From Tyzzerella sp. (GTDB taxonomy: Bacteria; Bacillota; Clostridia; Lachnospirales; Anaerotignaceae), in assembly GCA_019415525.1 (NCBI GenBank), contig DXZA01000074.1, positions 1-23,394 on the forward strand: 23,394 nt of DNA, given 5' to 3'. Position numbers and translations under genes: made by a program. Below the pieces are notes generated by a model that ran no database searches, had not been told where the DNA came from, and saw only the letters and a list, made by a program, of their open reading frames with translations. Shown one piece after another: positions 7,179 to 13,510 of this stretch (its first letter is position 1; every line of letters begins with the position of its first letter).

Positions 7179-9947
7179 TTATAAAAGTTCTCCATAATGT
7201 TTTACATATGCTTTTTTTATACTTGTTGCCAAAATCATATATAATAAAATACATGGTATAAGATATATAAAATACGCAAAAGGAAGTGTTCCAAATCCTA
7301 AAAGTACTCCAAGTGGTGTAAATGGTATTATTGTAAGAATAATTATACCCAAAAATGTAAGTATTGTTACAGGAGCTGATGCATGACTTTGTATAAATGG
7401 TACTTTTGGTGTACGTATCATATGTATTACTATTGTTTGACTCCACATAGATTCAACAAACCAACCTGCTTGGAAAAGTGCAATATATGAAGCTTGCATA
7501 CGTAAAAGTTCTGCACCTGTAAAATGATTTGCAAGGTCATTAAAAAGTATACCATGTGAAACGAACATAGGACAAAATACAAAGTACATAAATAAATATG
7601 TTATCCAGTCAAATATAGAGCTTGTTGGTCCTATCCAAAGCATAAATTTTCCAACAGATGACGCATCCCATTTTCGTGGTACTGCAAGAAATTCTTCATC
7701 AACATTGTCCCATGGTATTGCTGTACAAGATAAATCATATATTAAGTTTAAAAGTATAAGCTGTACACTTACCATAGGTAAAAATGGTAAAAGTGCTGAT
7801 GCTGCCAAAACAGAAAACATATTTCCAAAGTTTGATGATGCTGTCATTTTTATGTATTTAATCATATTGGCATATGTTTTTCTTCCTTCTGTTATTCCGT
7901 CACCAAGTACATTAAGGTCTTTTTCAAGAAGTATAATATCTGCTGATTCTTTTGCAATATCAACGGCAGTATCTACTGAAATACCTATATCGGATACTTT
8001 CATAGCCCCTGCATCATTTATTCCATCACCCATAAATCCAACTGTATGTCCAGACTCTCTAAGTATTGAAACTATTCTTGATTTTTGCTCTGGTGATAAT
8101 TTTGCAAATACATCTGTTATTTCTGCTCTTTTTGCAAGTTCCCTATCATCCATATTATCTATATCAGAGCCAAGAAGTATATTATTATATTTAAGTCCAA
8201 CTTGTTTACAAATACAACGTGTTACTTTATCATTATCACCTGTAAGTACTTTTGTTGTAACACCTTTTGATTTAAGTGTTTTAAGTGCTTCTTCTGTTGA
8301 TTCTTTAGGTGGGTCAAGAAAAGCAAGGTATCCTATTAAAACCATATCACTTTCATCTTTTACACTAAATGTATCTACTGGTGATGGATTTGTTTTTTGA
8401 GCAACAGCAATAACTCTCATACCATCATCATTTAATTCATCAACTGTACTAAGTATATCTTTCTTTATATTATCTGTAAGCTCTTTAACTTCACCTTTAT
8501 ATTCAACAAATGTACATATTGAAAGCATTTCTTCAACAGCACCTTTTGTTATCATCTGACGTTTTCCCTTACTGTCTTTAACAACAGTTGAAAGACGTCT
8601 TCTTGTAAAATCAAATGGTATTTCGTCAACTTTTTTATATTCATTTGAAAGGTCTACAAGTTGTGGATTTTCAGACTCTTGTTCTTCTGTCTTTTTTATT
8701 ATTGCAATATCCATTAAATTTTTATATCCTGTTTGAAAATAACTATTGAGATATGCATGTCTTAATACCCTTGCATCTTCTTTACCTGTAACATCAAGAT
8801 GATATTCCAATACAACTTTATCCATTGTAAGTGTACCTGTTTTATCAGTACATAATATATCCATAGCACCAAAGTTCTGTATTGAATTTAAGTTTTTTAC
8901 TATTGTTTTTTTCTTTGACATTGAAACAGCACCTTTTGCAAGGCAAGTTGTTACTATCATAGGTAACATTTCTGGTGTAAGTCCAACTGCTATTGAAATT
9001 CCAAAAAGAAATGCAGAAACCCAATCCCCTTTTGTTATTCCATTTACAACAAAAACAATAGGAACCATTATAAGCATAAATCTTATAAGTACCCAAGATA
9101 CAGAATTAACACCTTTTGTAAAACTTGTTTCAACAGGTTCTTCTGAAATAGTGCTAGCCATAGAGCCAAATATTGTATTATCACCAACAGCTATAACTAC
9201 TGCTGTTGCACTACCGCTTATTACATTGCTACCCATAAACGCAATATTTTTATACTCTGTTATTGAGTCAGTTTTTTCAATGGATATTTTAGATATTTTT
9301 TCAACAGGTTCACTTTCTCCTGTAATAGCAGATTGACTTACAAACAAATCTTTTGCTTCTATAATTCTTACATCTGCTGGTATCATATCGCCTGCTGAAA
9401 GATGTATTATATCTCCTACAACAAGTTCTTCAATTGGTATTTCAATATTTTTATTTTCATTTCTACTTACTGTACATGTTGTTGTAATCATAGAAAGTAA
9501 TTTTTCGGCAGCATTACCTGAGCGAGCTTCCTGTATAAATCTTAATATCCCAGAAATTAAAACCATAACTACAATAATAACAACTGTTATACAGCTAAAA
9601 TCTTCTTTTGTATTACCAAATATTTCATAATAAGGCATTATCATATCTGTTACAGAAGATACTAAAGCTAAACAAAAAAGTATTGCTGTAAAAGGGTTTA
9701 CAAATGCTGCAACTATTTTTTCAAATAATGTTTTTTGTTTTCCTTGTGTAATTTTATTTATACTATTTAAATTTTTACTTTTTGAAACTTCATTTTCTGA
9801 AAGACCTAATTCTGAAGAATTTAAACTTTCAAAAACTGTTTTAATTTCATTTTTTGCAGCAAACTCTGTTTTTTTATTTATCATTTCTCTTTTATTAATA
9901 TCATTTATTATTTTTTTTGCTACAATTCTTTTGTTTTCTTTTTTCAT
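7179..9947 (-). CDS. mgtA: Magnesium-translocating P-type ATPase (P3B, MgtA/MgtB type)
   Basis: This 922-residue ATPase would import Mg2+ across the membrane. Seen in order are: a cytoplasmic N-terminal domain; the first helix pair (about 78-140); the actuator domain with SAITGESEPVEK; helix M4 with GLTPEMLPMIVTT, as in MgtA; the phosphorylation motif DKTGTLT (Asp368); the nucleotide domain; LTGDND; the hinge MGDGINDAGAM; and the C-terminal helices opening with SSNFGNMFSVLAASALLPFLPM. The length and the PWDNVDEE segment also fit the MgtA group. AAAGGAGG (9955-9962) fixes the start. The gene has its own promoter, a 160-nt leader with an upstream ORF, and a small membrane protein downstream. 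It is a paralogue of the ATPase at 10717-13383. Confidence 0.95.
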   Translation of the reverse strand: MKKENKRIVAKKIINDINKREMINKKTEFAAKNEIKTVFESLNSSELGLSENEVSKSKNLNSINKITQGKQKTLFEKIVAAFVNPFTAILFCLALVSSVTDMIMPYYEIFGNTKEDFSCITVVIIVVMVLISGILRFIQEARSGNAAEKLLSMITTTCTVSRNENKNIEIPIEELVVGDIIHLSAGDMIPADVRIIEAKDLFVSQSAITGESEPVEKISKISIEKTDSITEYKNIAFMGSNVISGSATAVVIAVGDNTIFGSMASTISEEPVETSFTKGVNSVSWVLIRFMLIMVPIVFVVNGITKGDWVSAFLFGISIAVGLTPEMLPMIVTTCLAKGAVSMSKKKTIVKNLNSIQNFGAMDILCTDKTGTLTMDKVVLEYHLDVTGKEDARVLRHAYLNSYFQTGYKNLMDIAIIKKTEEQESENPQLVDLSNEYKKVDEIPFDFTRRRLSTVVKDSKGKRQMITKGAVEEMLSICTFVEYKGEVKELTDNIKKDILSTVDELNDDGMRVIAVAQKTNPSPVDTFSVKDESDMVLIGYLAFLDPPKESTEEALKTLKSKGVTTKVLTGDNDKVTRCICKQVGLKYNNILLGSDIDNMDDRELAKRAEITDVFAKLSPEQKSRIVSILRESGHTVGFMGDGINDAGAMKVSDIGISVDTAVDIAKESADIILLEKDLNVLGDGITEGRKTYANMIKYIKMTASSNFGNMFSVLAASALLPFLPMVSVQLILLNLIYDLSCTAIPWDNVDEEFLAVPRKWDASSVGKFMLWIGPTSSIFDWITYLFMYFVFCPMFVSHGILFNDLANHFTGAELLRMQASYIALFQAGWFVESMWSQTIVIHMIRTPKVPFIQSHASAPVTILTFLGIIILTIIPFTPLGVLLGFGTLPFAYFIYLIPCILLYMILATSIKKAYVKHYGELL

Positions 9948-9961
9948 ATATATACCTCCTT

Positions 9962-10072
9962 TTAAGAGATATACATAAACATAGTATCATGAAAGCAAAT
10001 GCACTTTATGATAGCATAACTATTTATGTATATCTTATATATTTTATTTTTACCTCCACTATCTCCGTCCAT
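9962..10072 (-). CDS. Leader ORF (36 codons) upstream of mgtA
   Basis: The mgtA leader contains a short ORF with excellent initiation signals: AGAGGTGA (10086-10079), six bases, then ATG. It ends in TAA at 9964-9962, where the stop codon overlaps the A-run of the mgtA Shine-Dalgarno and lies 14 bases before the mgtA ATG. The peptide begins MDGDSGGKNK, is Tyr/Ile-rich in the middle, and contains CICFH near residues 24-28. Ribosomes finishing here would occupy the mgtA start region, so the two ORFs are probably coupled. Most of the ORF is also the sequence of the leader hairpins. Peptides such as MgtL and MgtP control Mg transport genes in Salmonella; this peptide is not similar to them in sequence. 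It could instead be structural RNA that happens to be open. Confidence 0.6.
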   Translation of the reverse strand: MDGDSGGKNKIYKIYINSYAIIKCICFHDTMFMYIS

Positions 10073-10080
10073 TTGCTTTC
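9967..10080 (-). promoter_or_regulatory. Structured mgtA leader with competing helices
   Basis: Two alternatives share bases. Helix A pairs GAAAGCAAATG (10080-10070, which contains the leader ORF start codon) with CATTTGCTTTC (10001-9991), 11 perfect pairs. Helix B is a long hairpin: 13 perfect pairs (10035-10023 with 9979-9967), an internal loop, 6 pairs (10013-10008 with 9990-9985), then AAAG/CTTT at the apex. The downstream strand of helix A lies in the apex of helix B. No T-run follows, so this is not a simple terminator. I do not see the recognisable sequence of an M-box. Confidence 0.6.
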
Positions 10081-10115
10081 ACCTCTCTTTATAATTTTGT
10101 TTTTTAACCAAAAAA

Positions 10116-10144
10116 AGTATACCAAATGCTTATATTTAATAATA
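10116..10144 (-). promoter_or_regulatory. mgtA promoter (extended -10, weak -35)
   Basis: TATACT (10121-10116) is preceded by TGG, an extended -10. At 17 bases the -35 would be TATTAT (10144-10139), a poor match, as expected for an activated promoter. Transcription would start near 10109, giving a leader of about 160 bases. Confidence 0.55.
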
Positions 10145-10149
10145 TGGCT

Positions 10150-10173
10150 AAATCCTTGCGATTTTCTTGCGAT
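10150..10173 (-). promoter_or_regulatory. Tandem 11-bp repeat element upstream of mgtA
   Basis: On the plus strand CTTGCGATTT occurs twice (10155-10164 and 10166-10175), an exact 11-bp period. On the gene strand this is GCAA-N7-GCAA. The 24-bp stretch 10150-10173 matches 13447-13470, upstream of the paralogous ATPase, at 19 of 24 positions and at the same distance from the -10. One-helical-turn direct repeats are typical targets of OmpR/PhoB-type proteins; the regulator at 10206-10703 is the obvious candidate. Confidence 0.65.
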
Positions 10174-10180
10174 TTAAAAT

Positions 10181-10207
10181 AAAAAAAACAGGCATAAAGC
10201 CTGTTTT
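10181..10207 (-). terminator. Intrinsic terminator of the ATPase/regulator operon
   Basis: On the minus strand AAAACAGGC pairs with GCCTGTTTT around a 5-base loop and leads into a run of T. The stop codon of the regulator gene (10208-10206) overlaps the first arm. It separates this operon from the mgtA promoter region. Confidence 0.9.
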
Positions 10208-10703
10208 ATAATTTATCATTAAATTTATACCCTATTCCCCATATAGTTATAATATACTCTGGTTCATCTGGATTTGGTTCTATTTTTTTTCTTAACTTTC
10301 TTATAAATGCCATTATATTACTGTCTGCAAGAAAATAGTCATCTTCCCAAACAGATTTATAAATCTGCTCTTTTGTAAATACGTTTCCTTTATTCTTAGC
10401 TAAAAAATAAAGTATATCAAATTCTTTAGGTGTAAGTGATATTTCTTCATTATCTCTTAAAACTCTTCTTGTTTTAGGCTGTATTTCAAGACCTTTTGCA
10501 ATTATATTATCATCATAAGTATTAAATTCTTCATTATCATTTTCATCTATTTCTATCATTAATGTATTTGTCTTGCCACTTAAAACATCATCTAATGCTT
10601 CCAAAAATTCAGAAGCACTTTCTGATTTATGTATAGATATATTTTCTTTTAACCATAATACAAAAGAGGAACTTAAAGATACAAAACTTATATTCTTTTT
10701 CAA
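10206..10703 (-). CDS. OmpR/PhoB-type winged-helix regulator with a half-length receiver domain
   Basis: The 165-residue product ends in a clear OmpR-family DNA-binding domain (about 68-163: SLTPKEFDILYFLAK, the recognition-helix segment SNIMAFIRKLRKKI, and the wing WGIGYKF). The first 53 residues fit only beta1-alpha1-beta2-alpha2-beta3 of a receiver. An Asp (Asp53) lies where the phosphorylated Asp would be, but there is no acidic pair after beta1, no Thr/Ser or Lys switch residues, and no second half. Control by ordinary phosphorylation is unlikely. The start is TTG at 10703 after AAGGGGGA, a ribosome site overlapping the stop codon of the upstream ATPase gene, so the two are probably coupled. 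It is the natural candidate to bind the shared elements before both MgtA-type genes. No partner kinase is adjacent. Confidence 0.85.
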   Translation of the reverse strand: MKKNISFVSLSSSFVLWLKENISIHKSESASEFLEALDDVLSGKTNTLMIEIDENDNEEFNTYDDNIIAKGLEIQPKTRRVLRDNEEISLTPKEFDILYFLAKNKGNVFTKEQIYKSVWEDDYFLADSNIMAFIRKLRKKIEPNPDEPEYIITIWGIGYKFNDKL

Positions 10704-10716
10704 TTAAAATTCCCCC

Positions 10717-13383
10717 TTATATAAGTTTTCCATATTCTTTTATATATATTTTCTTTGCAAAATTAATTATACATATATATACTGCCATAATAACTATTAT
10801 AAATAACATATATATAGGTGGTAAAACTTCAAATCCTAAAAATATACCAATAGGTGTAAATAATATTAATGTAAAAATACATATACCTAATGTAGTTATT
10901 ATTATTACAGGTTTTGATGCTTTACTTTCTATAAAAGGTAATTTTTCAGTACGTAATGAATGAATTATTATTATCTGTGTAATCATTGACTCAATAAACC
11001 AACCACTTTGGAAAACCGTCATATATTTTATTTTCATTGCCATATCTGTTATTTCATTAAAAGAAGACACACCACAAACATATGGACATATTAAAAAATA
11101 TAAGCATAAAAATGTTAATATATCAAATATTAGACTTATAGGACCAAAAAATCTCATAAATCTAACTAAAGTTTTTTCTGACCAACTTTGAGAATTTTCA
11201 ATAATATTTTCATCTACATTATCCCAAGGTATAGCCATACATATTATATCATAAAATAAATTTAATATAAGAATTTGTATTGATGTCATAGGCATAAATG
11301 GTAAAAAAATACTTGCAAATATTATTGCTAACATATTACCAAAATTAGAACTACTTGTTATTCTTATGTATTTTGTCATATTAGCAAATACTTTTCTTCC
11401 TTCTATAATACCCTCTTCCAAAACATTAAGGTCTTTTTTTAATAATATAATATCTGCAATTTCTTTTACACTATTAAGACCACTATCAACAGATATACCA
11501 ACATCAGCTTCATTTATTGATGGTACATCATTTATACCATCACCAATAAAGCCTACCGTATGACCATTATCACTTAATTTTTTAACTATTAAAGCTTTCT
11601 GATAAGGTGATAGCTCAGCAAATATATCTATTTTTTCTACAACAACAGATAATTCTTCTTCTGTCATATTATCAATATCTCTACCTATTAATATATCTTT
11701 ATTTTTTATACCAACTCTTTTACAAATTGAGATTGTTGTTTCTTTATTATCTCCTGTAAGTATTTTTGATTTTACATTAAGTTTTTCAAGCTTTTGTAAT
11801 GCTTCTTTAGCAGATTTTTTAGGAGCATCAAAAAACGCTATATACCCCATAAGTATAAGGTCTTTTTCATCTTCAGAACTTATACTCTTTATACTACTTT
11901 CAACATTTTTTCTTGCAACAGCTATAACTTTCATTCCATCTTCAAGCATATCATCAACAACAGCTTTTACATTAACAATATCTTCAGCATAAACCTTGTT
12001 AATTTGTCCATTATACTCCATATAGCTACATTTTGAAAAAACTTCATTTATAGAACCTTTTGTAATTATTTGTTTATTATTTTCATTATCACAAACCAAT
12101 ATACTTGTACATTTTCTTATTGAATCAAAAGGTATCTCATCAATTTTTTTATATATATTTTCAATTAATTTACAATTATTTTCTTCTTCTGGCATTTCAT
12201 TATATCGCATAATAGCATTATCAATATAATTTCTCATTCCGGAATTTAAAAAGCTATTAATATAGGCATAATCAAGAACTTTTTTACTTTCATTTCCTAA
12301 TATATCCATATAATATTCCATTATAACAATATCATTTGTAAGGGTACCTGTTTTGTCCATACAGAGAATATCCATTCCACCAAAACATTGTATAGAATTT
12401 ATATTTTTTATAACTGTATTTTTTTTCGACATTGAATAACTTCCTTTAACAAGGCATACTGTTATTACCATTGGTAATATTTCTGGTATTAATCCTATTG
12501 CAGCAGATATAGCAAATATAATTGAATTAATAATATTACCTTTTGTTATTACAGAAACAATAAATGTAATAGGAATTATAAATGCAATAAATTTTATAAA
12601 AATTAAAGTTATAGAATTTGCACCTTTTTCAAAATTACCTATATTTTTTTCAGATAATAATTTTGTACTTCCATAAAAAGTATTATTACCAACACCAATA
12701 ACAACACCCTCACCTTTACCACTTATTACAGAAGTACCACCAAGTAATATATTTTTATATTGTGAATATGATATTTCATCACTATATTTACATTTTTCAG
12801 TAGTTTTGGGGATTATAGCACTTTCTCCTGTAAGTGCTGATTGACTTACAAAAAGATTACTTGATTTTATAAGTCGTACATCTGCTGGTAATTTATCACC
12901 TGTTGAAATCAAAACAACATCGCCAACTACAATATCTTTTGCCGGTATTGTAACAACTATATTATCTCTACGTACTCGAACTTTGAATTCACTTTTATTT
13001 ATAAGTTTATTATATATTTTAATAGAGTTTTTATCTCTAAAAAATCGTATTATACCGCTTATAATTATTATAAAACACATTATAATAACAGTTGCTATAT
13101 TCCCCCCCATATTATCGGGGGCAAAAATATCTATAAGAAGTGATACAATAGCAATAAAAAATAATATCAATGAAAAAGGTGTTAAAAAAGATTGTATTAT
13201 TCTATTAAATATTGTATTTTTATTTGTATCTGAAACAAAATTTTCACCATATAAATTTTTATTTGTTTCAACATCATTTATTTTTAATCCCTTTTCCGAT
13301 GTTTTAAAATATTCATATAATTCTATATTATCCATTAAAGAAAACATTTTTAGTCTACTATTTAATTTTAATCCTTCTTTCAA
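10717..13383 (-). CDS. Second MgtA-type (P3B) P-type ATPase
   Basis: A paralogue of the mgtA product, 888 residues from TTG at 13383. It has ALTGES in the actuator domain, GLIPEILPMVI in M4 (where the neighbour has GLTPEMLP), the phosphorylation motif DKTGTLT (Asp343), LTGDN, IGDGINDVPS, and the C-terminal SSNFGNMLAIIFASIFLPFMPM. All catalytic motifs are intact, so it should be active; Mg2+ import is inferred from the family. The frame extends to an ATG at 13422, but that lies upstream of the -10 and lacks a ribosome site. AAAGGAGG (13398-13391) is seven bases before TTG 13383; a TTG at 13386 is the alternative. It forms an operon with the winged-helix gene 13 bases downstream. The change in the M4 ion-binding region may mean altered affinity or selectivity. 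Confidence 0.92.
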   Translation of the reverse strand: MKEGLKLNSRLKMFSLMDNIELYEYFKTSEKGLKINDVETNKNLYGENFVSDTNKNTIFNRIIQSFLTPFSLILFFIAIVSLLIDIFAPDNMGGNIATVIIMCFIIIISGIIRFFRDKNSIKIYNKLINKSEFKVRVRRDNIVVTIPAKDIVVGDVVLISTGDKLPADVRLIKSSNLFVSQSALTGESAIIPKTTEKCKYSDEISYSQYKNILLGGTSVISGKGEGVVIGVGNNTFYGSTKLLSEKNIGNFEKGANSITLIFIKFIAFIIPITFIVSVITKGNIINSIIFAISAAIGLIPEILPMVITVCLVKGSYSMSKKNTVIKNINSIQCFGGMDILCMDKTGTLTNDIVIMEYYMDILGNESKKVLDYAYINSFLNSGMRNYIDNAIMRYNEMPEEENNCKLIENIYKKIDEIPFDSIRKCTSILVCDNENNKQIITKGSINEVFSKCSYMEYNGQINKVYAEDIVNVKAVVDDMLEDGMKVIAVARKNVESSIKSISSEDEKDLILMGYIAFFDAPKKSAKEALQKLEKLNVKSKILTGDNKETTISICKRVGIKNKDILIGRDIDNMTEEELSVVVEKIDIFAELSPYQKALIVKKLSDNGHTVGFIGDGINDVPSINEADVGISVDSGLNSVKEIADIILLKKDLNVLEEGIIEGRKVFANMTKYIRITSSSNFGNMLAIIFASIFLPFMPMTSIQILILNLFYDIICMAIPWDNVDENIIENSQSWSEKTLVRFMRFFGPISLIFDILTFLCLYFLICPYVCGVSSFNEITDMAMKIKYMTVFQSGWFIESMITQIIIIHSLRTEKLPFIESKASKPVIIITTLGICIFTLILFTPIGIFLGFEVLPPIYMLFIIVIMAVYICIINFAKKIYIKEYGKLI

Positions 13384-13412
13384 CAAATTGCCTCCTTTAT
13401 ATATTTTTTTAT

Positions 13413-13441
13413 ATTTTAACATATTATTTTTAAATTTTAAT
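13413..13441 (-). promoter_or_regulatory. Promoter of the second MgtA-type ATPase operon
   Basis: TAAAAT (13418-13413) preceded by TGT is an extended -10. The -35 position at 17 bases (13441-13436) reads ATTAAA. Transcription from about 13406 gives a 22-base leader ahead of TTG 13383. An alternative pair, TTGCAA (13469-13464) and TATATA (13446-13441), also has a 17-base spacer but overlaps the repeat element. Confidence 0.5.
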
Positions 13442-13446
13442 ATATA

Positions 13447-13470
13447 AAATTCTTGCTTTTTTATTGCAAT
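13447..13470 (-). promoter_or_regulatory. GCAA-N7-GCAA element upstream of the second MgtA-type ATPase
   Basis: The 24-bp stretch matches the element before mgtA (10150-10173) at 19 of 24 positions, including both GCAA blocks, the central AAAA and the closing ATTT. In both cases 28 bases separate the element from the -10 hexamer. It lies directly after the terminator of the upstream ATPase gene. Confidence 0.6.
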
Positions 13471-13505
13471 AAAAAAAGATGTGTAGATTAAAACTACACA
13501 TCTTT
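13471..13505 (-). terminator. Intrinsic terminator of the P2-type ATPase gene
   Basis: On the minus strand AAAGATGTGTAG (13505-13494) pairs perfectly with CTACACATCTTT (13486-13475) around a 7-base loop, followed by a T-run. It starts 6 bases after the stop codon. Confidence 0.92.
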
Positions 13506-13510
13506 ATAAA

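Noticed and set aside
7705..8400. 231-codon plus-strand ORF opposite mgtA
   Set aside because: It is a mirror of strongly conserved mgtA coding sequence, with no ribosome site or promoter and no family motif.
9967..10035. Intrinsic terminator in the mgtA leader
   Set aside because: The hairpin is strong but is followed by the Shine-Dalgarno, not by a T-run.
9948..10109. M-box (ykoK) Mg2+ riboswitch in the mgtA leader
   Set aside because: The length and context fit, and an AGGTGA and GGAGATA are present, but the conserved hairpins and core sequence I know of are not visible; a covariance search could reverse this.
13384..13422. Start of the second MgtA-type ATPase at ATG 13422
   Set aside because: There is no ribosome site before it and it lies upstream of the predicted -10; AAAGGAGG fits TTG 13383.
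12983..13447. Plus-strand ORF of 154 codons opposite the second MgtA-type ATPase
   Set aside because: It is a low-complexity Ile/Phe/Leu shadow of an AT-rich gene and would run into the promoter region.
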